A stretch of 64,000 nucleotides of DNA, from contig JAKJXP020000023.1 in the NCBI GenBank assembly GCA_022225965.2, positions 248,001-312,000 of the forward strand, read 5' to 3'. Of this stretch, positions 23,492 to 34,005 are shown piece after piece. The stretch comes from Diatrype stigma (Eukaryota; Ascomycota; Sordariomycetes; Xylariales; Diatrypaceae). The notes below the pieces were generated by a model. It was not told the DNA's origin. It worked only from the letters and a program-made list of their open reading frames with translations, and ran no database searches. How positions within the stretch are numbered: position 1 is the stretch's first letter; the number at the start of each line of letters is the position of its first letter. A program made the position numbers and the translations under genes.

Positions 23492-24807
23492 GGGTGACCA
23501 TGGGGTTCCGTGTATAAATCCAACCAAGCTGAGCATATATCACTGCTCTAGGGGAGAGAAAGAGGGTGGGATAGGTTTCGGGGAAGGCCTATGAGAACCA
23601 TCTACGGTTTATGTGCACGGCATCCCGCCCCTGCAGGTCTCCGTTGCCCCTCCTAGTGTATATGGGAGGGCCTCTTGGAGGGCCTCTTGGGCACGTACAA
23701 TCCCACGTTATTTGAATGAAATATATATCTGGTTATGCCACCTAACTACTCGGCAAATTATAGATCGTTAGATGGTTTTAGCCCCTTTAACAAAGGTCAA
23801 TCGACGATTAAATTCAAAAAAGGGGTTGGTCGTTATGACCTGCCTACCTGCGCAGTTACCACTGATACTCTTTGGCCTTCGCCTGGTAAACTACGAACGA
23901 CTCTACAGTACCCACGGCCAAGAAACTGGATAGGTATGTACCAAGTAATCTCGTGTTTCCGTACTAGTTAGTGTGGCTTTGGAATCCTGCACGGTACTAT
24001 GGAAGGATCTAGTGTATATTCACAGCTCTTCTATTTACTAACTAGGTGAGGCATAAGTTATAACATCGGGTATGTTGGGTAACTATAGATATGACATAGG
24101 CTTCATGTCTTATGGCTTCAAGTGCCAGGGCACTAAATGATTCGCTTCCCTTATCTACCTATAAAGCATACGCTCTGCCCAATAGCAGCAACAAGGTCGT
24201 GTTAGCAATCCAGATGGGTATGATCCGGGTCTTCACTAGTTTGGTTCATTCCGTAGTTGTTAAGTCTGCGAGGCTACGATGGCCGTTTTCGGCGCTGACA
24301 ACTTGAATGCTACGAACTAAAATATACTACGTACCTAGGTACCTACGTAGTAGTAACTGACTGTATGTAACTACGAAGTACTCCGTAACTTAGCCAGATC
24401 TTATTAGGAGGCGATGGGACGGCTGGTACGCTAAAGGGATTGGCAATTTAGCGCAGCCAATTGGATAGAACCCTGTCGCTCGGTAGCTCTGGTGGGGTCC
24501 CCTGGCCTTAGTAGGCTGAGAATTTTTTGGCTTGTTGGCGATTTGGGGCTTTCGGGCTCTGGGGCTTTGGGGCTTTGGGGCTTTTTGGCCTTTTCTGACA
24601 CAGCAAGTCCAGTCATATCAACCTCGATCGCCCCGCCTGTCGACATCATTTTCATCATTTACCAATTGACACCGGAACCAAGTCAGAGAGAATTTATTCG
24701 ACCGTCTCCCCAGCTCCTATGTTTCCCTAAAGTCGACACCCTCTAGTCCTACTTTCGATAAACTCCCCTTTTCCCAATTTGACTGGAATTGATCCATAGT
24801 AGCCCTT
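23492..24807. other. Intergenic region ahead of the CPA1 leader
   Basis: 3' flank of ETF beta and promoter of CPA1. It contains TACGTACCTAGGTACCTACGTA at 24328-24349 and a GGGGCTTT tandem repeat at about 24543-24590. No gene recognised. Confidence 0.6.
24543..24590. repeat. GGGGCTTT tandem repeat in the CPA1 promoter region
   Basis: Four to five imperfect 8-bp units (GGGGCTTT with variants) about 220-265 bp upstream of the attenuator uORF. Confidence 0.7.
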
Positions 24808-25124
24808 ATGATCGGGCGCTCGTCAGTCTTCACTTCACAGGTATGTCTCCATTCGCACCGTCCTTGTCATCATCGTCAACATCGTGGCCGGCATAATCTT
24901 GTCTTGCCAACTTGCTGGATTGGCTTTACCGATCCCAATTGCAAACCTCGGCCAACTATTCTGCTCTGGCATACCCCTGATTGCTTGATTTGTAACCTTT
25001 GCTAACTAGACACCAGGATTATATCTCAGGTCCGTCCCCAAGTCCACCACGAACAATGACTCACCTCACCGCCTCGATACTAACCTCAGTTGCAGACCAC
25101 TTGTGGCGGTCTCTTAGCGCCTAA
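24808..25124 (+). CDS. Arginine attenuator peptide uORF in the CPA1 leader, split by two introns
   Basis: Exons 24808-24840, 25017-25029 and 25096-25124 join into a 24-codon reading frame plus TAA. The peptide contains SSVFTSQDYISDHLWRSL, closely matching the arginine attenuator peptide known from Neurospora arg-2 and yeast CPA1, including the critical Asp of SQDY at residue 12 and the DHLWR block. In those fungi the nascent peptide stalls ribosomes at its own stop codon when arginine is high and so lowers translation of the downstream gene. The start context is weak (C at -3), which fits leaky scanning. The stop lies 55 nt ahead of the CPA1 ATG. Intron 1 (24841-25016) has CTAAC ahead of its CCAG acceptor; intron 2 (25030-25095) has a perfect TACTAAC. 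Confidence 0.93.
25057..25063. promoter_or_regulatory. TGACTCA site (Gcn4/CPC1-type), inside uORF intron 2
   Basis: Exact 7-bp consensus for the general amino-acid control activator, within the second leader intron of CPA1. CPA1-type genes are known targets of this control. The placement downstream of the transcription start is unusual and function is inferred. Confidence 0.4.
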
Positions 25125-25179
25125 GGGGTTCCTTGGATAATCTCTACAGCTCTACTCCAACCCCGATTTATAGAACAAC

Positions 25180-26619
25180 ATGTTCTCCCGATTCGCTTTC
25201 AAGGCTGCCAAGCCCCACGCTATCAATGCCGCTGGGTTCAAACTCCAGGCACGATGCTTTTCCGTGTCTGCGGCTACCCTGGCTAGCAAGGCGGCTCAAG
25301 GTAGCCAGGGCAGAGTGATGCCTCAAACCTATACCCGTGCCACAGCTCCTGCCTCAGGCATGGAGGCTACTCTCACCATCAGGGTACGCTATCCCCGGGT
25401 GCTGTGTGTACTAGCATCGGTACTAATTAAAGGCTAGGACGGACCCGTATTCCAGGGAACCGCTTTCGGTGCCAACGCCAACATCTCTGGCGAAGCCGTC
25501 TTCACCACTTCCCTTGTGGGCTACCCTGAGTCAATGACCGACCCTTCCTACCGAGGGCAGATTTTGGTCTTCACGCAGCCATTGATTGGAAACTACGGCG
25601 TGCCTTCCTCGAAGCGTGACGAATGGAACCTCTTGAGGTACTTCGAGTCTCCTCATATCCAGTGTGCTGGTGTGGTGGTTGCCGACGTCGCCGAGCAGTA
25701 CAGCCACTGGACTGCCGTCGAGAGCCTCGGCGAATGGTGTGCTCGGGAAGGCATTCCCGCCATTTCTGGCGTTGACACTCGTGCCATCGTCACCCATCTC
25801 CGAGAGCAGGGTTCCTCTCTTGCTCGAATCTCGATAGGCGACGAGTACGATGCCGACGAGGACGAGAGTTTCGTAGACCCCAGCCAGATTAACCTCGTCA
25901 AGAGGGTTAGCACGAAGGCTCCCTTCGTTGTTGAGGCCCACGACCCCAAGTACCACATCGCTTTGATTGATTGTGGTGTCAAGGAGAATATCCTCCGAAG
26001 CTTGGTCAGCCGAGGAGCTAGTGTGACCGTCTTCCCTTACGACTTCAAGATCCAAAAGGTGGCCGACAACTACGATGGTGTCTTCATCTCCAACGGCCCC
26101 GGAGATCCAACGCACTGCCAGTCCACTGTGCACAATCTGCAGGTGCTCATGGAGACTTCTCAGGTTCCCATTATGGGTATCTGCCTAGGCCATCAGCTTC
26201 TAGCTCTCGCGGCAGGAGCTCGTACTATCAAGCTTAAGTATGGCAACAGAGCACACAACATCCCGGCCCTTGATATGACGACAGGCCAGTGCCATATCAC
26301 TAGCCAGAACCATGGGTACGCCGTTGACCCCAGCACTTTGTCAAGTGACTGGAAGGAGTACTTTGTCAACCTCAATGACGGGAGCAACGAAGGCATGCGC
26401 CACACTTCTCGGCCGATCTTCTCAACCCAGTTCCATCCAGAGGCCAGGGGTGGCCCGATGGACAGCAGTTATCTTTTTGACAAGTATATTGAAGATGTGA
26501 AGGCTTTCAAGGCCTACCAGCCCGTCTACAAGGACAACCGTCCTTCGCAGTTCATGCTGGACATCCTTAGCAAAGAGCGGGTCGGCGTTCAGCCCGAATC
26601 ATTAGCTACTGCTGCTTAG
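25180..26619 (+). CDS. CPA1: Carbamoyl-phosphate synthase, arginine-specific, small (glutaminase) subunit
   Basis: Two exons, 25180-25383 and 25438-26619, giving 461 residues. The basic, Ser/Ala-rich N terminus (about 1-45) is a mitochondrial targeting sequence, as in Neurospora arg-2. The N-terminal CPSase small-chain domain ([25 protein letters not shown]) is followed by a class I glutamine amidotransferase domain with the nucleophile Cys317 in GICLGHQ and the His401/Glu403 pair in FHPEA. It releases ammonia from glutamine for the large subunit, which makes carbamoyl phosphate for arginine synthesis. The 54-nt intron falls directly before DGP. Translation is expected to be repressed by arginine through the uORF just upstream. 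Confidence 0.95.
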
Positions 26620-27316
26620 CCCACTGCTGTTCTTGTACAGGTTGTTGGTGTTTGGGTGAAAATCGGCGAATGGCGGGAATCCTCACGTGTGTGGTTTACA
26701 TTAGGAACATAGCACAATAAAGTTGTTTATCAAACACATTTCCCAACCATATCCATGGAACTCACAATCTTTCAAACTAGGTTAATACAAATTGGGGAGA
26801 GCTCATCGATATTAGGGCCTCTTATTAGAGTTTCTCAGTAACTTTGGGAGGTCTCAGACGTTCACTTTCTAGACTTTCACCCCTATTAGCCTCCTACCTT
26901 ATCGATGTCATTAGGTGTTGCCCAAGCAAAGGAGACGGCTTCCATACTGTCTAGTCATTGAAGGCTACTTCTCCGTTCTCCGTGGTAATTTACTTATGAC
27001 CTTCATAGTTCGAGAGCTTAAGCGGCTGTTCCTTCCAGTGCCCCGTTTCTATAAGGGTAGTCGCCGGGTAGCGAGATCCAGGTTCGTCGGCAGCGACGAC
27101 GAACTGATCATATCCTACGGAAAACATCCTAAAGTCATAATGTCCAAAACTCATCAGCAGCATCGTCAACACATGTCTACCTGTCTGGATGAAATTGGTT
27201 AGATGTCATGAAAACGGACAATATCAGTCACCACAGTACCCCCTTACAATAGGCCGTCTTCTATCTTATTTGAACCTCTATTAGAGACCAGTTGCTTAGT
27301 ATCACAGGAATATACC
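26620..27316. other. Intergenic region
   Basis: 3' flank of CPA1 and 5' flank of the kinase-like gene. Open frames exist on both strands between 26915 and 27202 but show no domain. Nothing else seen. Confidence 0.55.
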
Positions 27317-28828
27317 ATGAACCCCTTCAGGAATCCCTCCACGGATCCCTCCACGGATCCCTCCACGGATTTCTCCGCGAATCCCTCCACGAATCCCTCT
27401 TCTCAGACTGCTGATGATGCCGAATCTTCGTCCAGTAATGCGCCTCTCGCGAATGCCCCCGAATCACCGCCTGAACCTATCCTCGTCATTGCCATATCTG
27501 GCGCACCATGTTCTGGTAAAAAGACATTAGCCATTGCAGTGCTTGAGATTCTACGTGGGGCCCTTGATAAGACCAAGCCACGTTTCGATAGGACAATCCT
27601 TTTTCAAGATGCGCTTATGGCGATCCCGGCGACACCCTCTTACCATGAGAATCTTATGACATCGTTTGCGCCGCGCCCAATGGACAAGTTCGTATTTCGT
27701 GAACCCGACGTGAAATCAGTCGAGACGCCCAACCGGGATCGTCTCGAAGGCCTCGACCTCCCCTTTTTATACTGGACTATGACGCACGAAGAATCACAAT
27801 GGTACAGAGGCGTAAAGTGGAAAGAAGATGCTAAAGAGCGTATGATAGAAGCCAAGCGGATACACACTTTCCTGAACAGACCGCCATCGGAGATCTTTAA
27901 TAACCCCGCAGACAGTGAGAAGAGTCTCAACGAAAAGGCCAAAGACTACTTCGCGAAGGCGTTCTTCATGGCAATCATCGAGGGATGCCGCCTCCAGGAG
28001 CAAAGGAGCCGTGATGAAGCAGGAGAGCGCCGGAGGTTTATATCCTGGGACATTTCCAGACAAGGCAAATGCATACCTGTTGTGAATTGTCACGTCAAGA
28101 TACTGGTAGGCGATCGTATATTCGCAGAAGACAAAATTGGACTTCACCGCGAATCTGGAAAAGAGCTCCCGCGGCAATTGAAGGAAATCAGGAAACACTT
28201 CGATATCTCACTATGGCTTCCGTACAACGACGTAGAAGAGGCCCAGCGACGGAGAAGTCGTCCGATGCCATACATCGGACCTCCCACGCCAGACAAGTTG
28301 TGGAGGACGGCAGGGTATTTCTTCGATGTCGTCTGGTAAGCGAACACTTGTTGATGATACATTGCCGGCGGCATTCATCCGCGGGTTACTTAGAGCCGTA
28401 TTACTCTTCGAGTCGTGTAAGCCAAGAGGATGCGTGATGCTGATAACATGGAAAACAGGGCGAATTATATCAACTACCATCGAGGTATCATAGCAGAGGT
28501 TGAGTTAGCGCGGATAGTCAGGGTTGCGCCCCCTCTTGAGGTGCAGGCCCAGCGGGATTCGCAGTTGGACAGGCCCCAGAACTTCCTAGAACAAGTCGGT
28601 GCCGAGCCGAAGATCTTCCCTCTCGAAGACCGGAGCAAAGGCGAACTAGGTCCGGGCGTCCATATCCGTCCCCCTGGCGTCGAGGGCACCGAAGACACAC
28701 TGTTCTGGGCTCTCGGGATCCTGGCGAAGGAGATCACTGAAGTGCTGCTCAAATGGGAGTGCGATCTGCCAGCCCACAAAAACCGGCGATGGCCTGGTGT
28801 GAATAAGGAGGGGGGGAATTTGTTGTGA
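27317..28828 (+). CDS. P-loop nucleoside kinase-like protein (nicotinamide riboside kinase-like)
   Basis: Two exons, 27317-28335 and 28459-28828, giving 462 residues. After a low-complexity N terminus built on NPST/DPST repeats comes a Walker A motif GAPCSGKKT (62-70) in the strand context ILVIAIS, a mobile acceptor region (ILFQDALMAIP) and an EDK/HRES region resembling the lid of fungal uridine/nicotinamide-riboside kinase-like proteins. The junction FFDVVW-ANYINYH across the 123-nt intron matches the W-x-NYxxxH segment seen late in that family, which is why I treat the two open frames as one gene. The length is well above a typical 200-300 residue kinase, with about 90 extra residues at the C terminus. 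The substrate is not established; other small P-loop kinases are possible. Confidence 0.7.
27338..27405 (+). repeat. 12-bp coding tandem repeat (NPST/DPST)
   Basis: Five or so copies of a unit close to ATCCCTCCACGG encode the repeated N/D-P-S-T motif at residues 6-28. Two middle units are identical at the DNA level, suggesting recent expansion. Confidence 0.85.
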
Positions 28829-30016
28829 TAACGGTGACATGATGGATGAAGCCTGAGTGTGTGCTCCCACTCACAGTGTGGCCTGTTTGTTCTATGTGGG
28901 ATTATTGCGTCCACCGCACGCACACAAGCGCTGGACTTGGGGAGGGTTTCTAGTGTTATCAGAAGATGATACATTCATCATTACTCCGGGTGGTGTGTTC
29001 TGGTTGTCCACCGAGTTCAGCTTGATGGCTTCATTCACTCAACGATATCAGAGGGGGGGGGGGTTTCAGGGGTAGTTAACTATATTGCTAGTCGTTAGGG
29101 ACGAGGACTCATCAACCCCCATTCCTGGTAGGTATGCTGGTATGGTACTTGGAATAATGTAGATAGCACAAGTATACAGTCATTCGTTAGCAACTGTGCC
29201 ACGCAACCAGGCAAACCCAATAACTACCTATGTAGAGGTAAAGAGTTACAGAGTTCGAGTATGGTCAAGATTTATGGTGAGTGAATGTATTGCTGTCCAC
29301 ACCAGAAGCCTTACCACATAATGACGATGTTAATGTTGAAGGGAAAACCCTCGAAGATGCTACGATCTTTATAGTCGTGGTAGATGAGCTGTAGCTAAAA
29401 TTGGGTTCTTACTTCCAAGCCACCTGCGATATATCCCACCAATACACTGGCTTGCCGAGACAAATATCGATTCATGCCAACCAACGGAGTCAGACACACA
29501 CGACCCGGCGTCGTCTACCGTTCATTGAACAATTCCCCACACTGGCTGGCTGCATGTGGACGTTCCAGTGGACGAATGAATCCGGTGGATTTGTTTTGAG
29601 ATCGATTTCCCCATCAGAGCCCGGAGGGATGTACCTATATTACATCGGAAAGCCATAAACGAACGTAACACGCCATCTACCATGATATATTCTGCAGGTT
29701 GACGGCAATTGTGCGGCTCCCGTGCATGGGGGGCTGGCTATAGTCTTGATTTCCCACCAATCAGCCAATTAGGAGGCGGTAGGTTCCCCTTTACGGACAG
29801 GACAGGGGTTTGCATACCGGCCTTCTCTCTGCGGTATCGTATGAGACATGGACGCCTATAAATAAATCGTTCTTTGCGCATATGTTATTCATGACCAGGT
29901 TTAGTTCAGAATTCCCCTTGAGCAACGCCGGTTCTCTTTTCCTACTGTAGTGATACCATTCATCAGCTCTCAACCAACCTAGACTAGTCATCCCCACTAC
30001 TCAGGTTCCGAAGAAG
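28829..30016. other. Intergenic region ahead of the LPMO gene
   Basis: 3' flank of the kinase-like gene, then the LPMO promoter. It holds a G-run at about 29053-29061, two CCAAT boxes near 29755-29767, a TATA element at 29856-29864, and CCCCAC near 29993 (reverse GTGGGG, the core of a carbon-repressor CreA site). No other gene. Confidence 0.6.
29856..29864 (+). promoter_or_regulatory. TATA box candidate for the AA9 gene
   Basis: CTATAAATA lies about 153 bp ahead of the LPMO ATG, with two CCAAT boxes some 90-100 bp further upstream. Confidence 0.5.
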
Positions 30017-31556
30017 ATGAAGACCACCGTCGCTGCCGTCGCCACGGCCGGAGTGCTGATGCTCGACGCCTACGTCGCGGCCCACGGCTACGTCCAGCAG
30101 ATCCTGCTGGGCGACAACCTCGTCGAGGCCTGGAACCCCTACAAGGACCCCCAGAAGGACCCCGCCGTGCAGAAGATCACACGGCACTTCCTCGACAATG
30201 GGCCTGTCACCGACGGCGAGTTCACGGTACGTTGTGCTGGCTGCTGTTTACGTAATGCCTATGCTATATATATTTTGGCCTCCGAAGTGGCGGCTTGGCT
30301 TGTCGGTCGTGTGGTAGATGGAAAGAAAAGGAAGGAAAGGAGGGGGGAAGAGAAAAGAAAAAGGGGAAACAGAAACTCAGCTGTGGAGAAATTGGGTATA
30401 GTTGCTCGAACACCTGCTGATCATGATATTGCAGACCGACGCCATAACGTGCAACTACGGAGCCAAGGCCGACGCGTCTAACAACGTTCCCGTCGACGTG
30501 ACGGCCGAGGTGCCCGCCGGCAGCAAGGTGACATTCTTCTGGACGGACTGGCAGTCGGACCACCCGGGCCCTAGTACGTTTCTCTCTCCTTTTCCCTCCC
30601 TCTGACTCTATCTATTCTTCGCATGAGCATTAGAAGGAGAGGCAGAAAAGAATATTTAGCAGGATCGATAGAATAGCCCCGGGCCCTCCTTTCCTTTCCA
30701 AGGGGCGTTATGCTATCTATCTAAAACACCCATAAGTCCAACCCACTTACTTACCGCATAACTTATACACAGTCATGACCTACCTAGCCGACTGCCAGGG
30801 CCCGTGCTCGGCGTTCTCGGGCGCGACGGGCGACGTCTGGGTCAAGATCCACCAGGCCGGGTACGACCCGGACCAGGCGGACGGCACGCCGTGGGCGTCC
30901 AAGCGGCTGCCGGAGCAGAACTCCACGTGGACGGTCACGCTGCCCGCATCGCTCAAGCCCGGCGAGTATATCCTGCGGTACGTTGCTGCCTGCCTGCCTG
31001 CCCTTTCCTGATTGTATCATATACATGCTTTGCGCTGGCGTGATGTGATGTCATGCGCGTATAACAACTAACTTGTGCATATGCATACATATAGACACGA
31101 GATCCTCGGCCTGCAGCGCACCAACACCGACGGCAACCTCGCCCAGTTCTACCCGGGCTGCCACCAGATCACCGTCACGGGGAGCGGCAGCACGGCGCTC
31201 CCCGCGGGCGTCGCCATCCCCGGGGCATACCAGCCGGACGACACCACGAGCGTGAGTTTCTTTTCATTTTTTCTTCCTTTTCCCTCTCCAAGCCTGGATA
31301 GAATTCATTCGACGACGACGATGATGTTGATGTCGATGTTGATACCGATGTCGATGTCAATGTCGATCCTGTAACGAAAGCCAACACCAACTCCAGGCCT
31401 CAAACTCAAACTAATACTGATCTTGTCCGCTAAAACATCCAGATCTTCCTCGAGTACCGCGACATCTCGCCCGAAAACCCCTATACGGCCCCCGGTGGCC
31501 AGGTCTGGGGCGACGACGGCTGGTCGGACGTGCAGAACATGGTTGGGACGCAGTAA
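30017..31556 (+). CDS. Lytic polysaccharide monooxygenase, family AA9
   Basis: Five exons: 30017-30226, 30435-30573, 30773-30977, 31095-31251 and 31443-31556, giving 274 residues without a carbohydrate-binding module or linker. The signal peptide (1-22) ends exactly before His23, which becomes the N-terminal copper ligand (AA-HGYV). The second copper His is H113 (SDHPGPIMTY), the axial Tyr is Y204 and the conserved Gln is Q202 (AQFYPGC). These secreted copper enzymes oxidatively cleave cellulose or hemicellulose. The second-sphere His that normally follows LRHExIAL is Gln192 here (LRHEILGLQR). Cys76 and Cys207 probably form the conserved disulfide. Introns are 208, 199, 117 and 191 nt. GC-rich exons contrast with AT-rich introns. 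Expression is likely carbon-controlled, judged only from promoter motifs. Confidence 0.94.
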
Positions 31557-32049
31557 GCGGAACGGAAGGGTTATTTAGTGGGGGAGTCGATAAATGAACG
31601 AAGTCGTCTCTGCTATGGGGTTGGTTTGTTACGTTGGGCTGGTAGCCACGGCCTGTTCACATAGGTAGGCAGCTTGGAATTGAACATATATGTTCTGTTG
31701 CCGTTTACTCTGCGAATGGCCGAGACATAAATAAGGTACAATGCCTATTCTGTATATCAGCATGCTAGCAGGTAAAGATCACCGTGAAGCTGCACCGTCG
31801 TCGCGATGAGGAACCGATACGCATAGCTATAATATACATTATTTGGGTTTTCTACTGGCCTATATGGTTTCCCTTGGACTGCCCACACTACCTACTTTTC
31901 CGACATCACTGAATAGCTACCTCTAGCTAACCTAGTTATCCTTCCTCGAATAAATGCATGGCGAGAGAGCACATGTTCACGTCGATGCACCCTGCATACA
32001 AGCATACCAATGCCCTGGTGTTTCCAGCTCACTCCCGTTTCACCCTCAT
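31557..32049. other. Convergent intergenic region between LPMO and the Acinus-like gene
   Basis: Shared 3' flanks of two convergent genes. AT-rich, no open frame with character. Confidence 0.6.
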
Positions 32050-34005
32050 CTAGTAGCGGTTGTATCCGTTACCTCTATAGCGTTCGTCTCCATACCTCGA
32101 ACCGGAAGGACCCCCCTGAGGGCGGAATCGATCGCCGCCTCGTGGTACACCATGGTACATGCGTGGACCGCCGCCGCCGCCGCCACCGCCGCCACCACGG
32201 CGCCGAGGTCCTCTATCGCGGCGATCACGGCCACCTCGGCGTTCGCCCGTGAACCCCTCTCTTCGCTCGCGCTCGCGGTGAGGCGGTCGGATACCTAAGA
32301 ATATTTCAGGGCCACGGTCGACTAGGTAGTCACCGTTCTCGAAGTAGTAGCGTTTGTAGTCTTTACCAAAGTCTCGATCAAGATCTCGGGTCTTGGCTGC
32401 TGAAAGCGCAGAAAGGCGTCTATCAGCCAGCTCCTCCGAGACGGGATTGAAAGAAATAACAGGATAGGCATGTGTTGTTAGTGAGTTTTCGCTCAGTCTG
32501 CTAGGAGGCACCTGATTCCCGCGGCCTCCTTGCTGAAAGCCCCGTGGGCCTAGAGGCGCGCCCTCTACTCCAGCGAATTGCCGCGAGGGCCCAGTGGGGA
32601 TCGACATTTTACGCTCAAGCTGGGGTGGCTGCGATGGTGGTGGCTGCTTCGTGATAGGCGGGGCCGCGCCAGCTTCTTCAAGCCTTGCTATCACGTTGCC
32701 ATCATCGTCGTTCTCGTACATGACTTCGTATCGATTGGCAGAGCTGCGACCGCCGCTTGATCCCTGTTCCACATCAACCCATTCTGCGAAGCGCTCCGGA
32801 GGCATGAAGTCAACCCACAAGGGCTTTCGATTAGTCTCATCGGGCCAGGTACGGTCGTGGAGAGCTGTCCTGACTCGAGAAGCTGCCGAGATCGAATTGA
32901 AGACAACGAAGGCATGTGTCCGAATGGTATCGAGGTAGAAGTCGATGACAGCGCTTTCATCGACGGGGACGCCTGACGGCGTGGCTAGATCTAGTAAATG
33001 GTCCTGAACTGCTTGTGGACGAAGAGGTCGCATAAAATTCTTGATATACAAGGCAGAAGTCGCCGGATGAATGGAAGGCTCAACGTCGCGATCCATTTCG
33101 GTATAGAGGCCGACGTTGAGTTGTTGATCGGCGGAAGCCTCATCTGCAATGATGCGGGCATCTTCGGGACTTCGAGGCGCAGCCGTCTTTGAGGATTCCA
33201 AAGCGTCTCCATCATGAACATCTGCTGAAGTTTCCATGACATGATCTCCATCTGAAGTTTCCTGATTATGGCTTTCCCTGCTGTTTTCTCCAACGTCCTG
33301 CTCGGTGGAAGGCTCACCTCTCGCACCCTCCATATCGATATCAGGATCTTGAAGTGAATGGGATGGTACCTCGGGCTCCATCTCCGGAACCTCATGGTCA
33401 TCTTGTCTCGCTCGCTTTCGGGCGACATCTTCGGCGGATGGCTGTGGACTTCCTGATCTTCTTTTCCGCTTCTGCGAATCCTGGGAAGCCTCTACCGGGA
33501 GAGCAGGAGTGACATCAGAGGGTTGAGGTGGATGCGCGGATTGCTCTTGAACATCGGTGGCAGTCGTCGAAGGAGGGTCTTGGGTAGTAGGAGGGTCAGG
33601 AAGTTGGTCTTGGACAGACTCGTTTGTAGCTGGTCCCACAGCACCAGGCGTATCTTCTGATGGCTTCACATCGTCACTTACGTCTTGGGTTGTTAGATCT
33701 TCAGCAGCTCCTTCTGCAGGCTCCTCTGGTGATGTGGACTCAGCATTCTCGGTCACTGAAGACTCTACAGCTTCTGCGGCTTCTGTAACTTGTGCAACTT
33801 CCGCAGCTTCTGAAACTTCTGCGGCCTCTGCGACCTCTGCGGCCTCTGCGGCTTGTGCGGCTTCTGCAGCCTCTGTGGCTTGTGCGGCTTCGGCAGCCTC
33901 TAGACGGGCAACCAACTCGGCCTTGAGACCATTCTGAGGCAAGCCGCGGGTCTTCAGCTCAGCCTTAAGATCGACGACCTTCAGCTTGTTATAGTCGGTG
34001 GCCAT
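32050..34005 (-). CDS. SAP-domain, Acinus-like RNA-binding protein
   Basis: Single exon, 651 residues, start at the ATG whose frame gives the SAP motif at once (residues 5-35, LKVVDLKAELKTRGLPQNGLK). A highly repetitive Ala/Glu stretch (EAAEAAQ-like units, about 36-80) and a long acidic disordered region with a basic nuclear-signal patch (KRKRR, near 180) follow. A divergent RNA recognition motif (about 315-410, SALYIKNFMRPL to PLWVDFMPPERFAEW) resembles that of Acinus, the SAP protein of the ASAP/PSAP complexes at the exon-junction complex. The C terminus is an RGG/RG tail including a run of ten glycines. Membership in an ASAP-type complex is inferred. Its ATG faces the unknown gene starting at 35405, with 1.4 kb between them. 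Confidence 0.85.
   Translation of the reverse strand: MATDYNKLKVVDLKAELKTRGLPQNGLKAELVARLEAAEAAQATEAAEAAQAAEAAEVAEAAEVSEAAEVAQVTEAAEAVESSVTENAESTSPEEPAEGAAEDLTTQDVSDDVKPSEDTPGAVGPATNESVQDQLPDPPTTQDPPSTTATDVQEQSAHPPQPSDVTPALPVEASQDSQKRKRRSGSPQPSAEDVARKRARQDDHEVPEMEPEVPSHSLQDPDIDMEGARGEPSTEQDVGENSRESHNQETSDGDHVMETSADVHDGDALESSKTAAPRSPEDARIIADEASADQQLNVGLYTEMDRDVEPSIHPATSALYIKNFMRPLRPQAVQDHLLDLATPSGVPVDESAVIDFYLDTIRTHAFVVFNSISAASRVRTALHDRTWPDETNRKPLWVDFMPPERFAEWVDVEQGSSGGRSSANRYEVMYENDDDGNVIARLEEAGAAPPITKQPPPSQPPQLERKMSIPTGPSRQFAGVEGAPLGPRGFQQGGRGNQVPPSRLSENSLTTHAYPVISFNPVSEELADRRLSALSAAKTRDLDRDFGKDYKRYYFENGDYLVDRGPEIFLGIRPPHRERERREGFTGERRGGRDRRDRGPRRRGGGGGGGGGGPRMYHGVPRGGDRFRPQGGPSGSRYGDERYRGNGYNRY

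Noticed and set aside
26915..27202. Overlapping open frames on both strands between CPA1 and the kinase-like gene
   Set aside because: Neither shows a domain, signal peptide or splice continuation; the minus-strand frame looks slightly protein-like but is bounded by stops.
28430..28828. Separate small gene after the kinase-like gene
   Set aside because: The frame joins the upstream exon through a clean GTAAGC/ACAG intron and continues a W-x-NYxxxH family motif, so it is better treated as exon 2.
10365..31556. Secondary-metabolite or CAZyme cluster
   Set aside because: Neighbours are unrelated housekeeping genes; the AA9 gene stands alone without transporters, regulators or further CAZymes.
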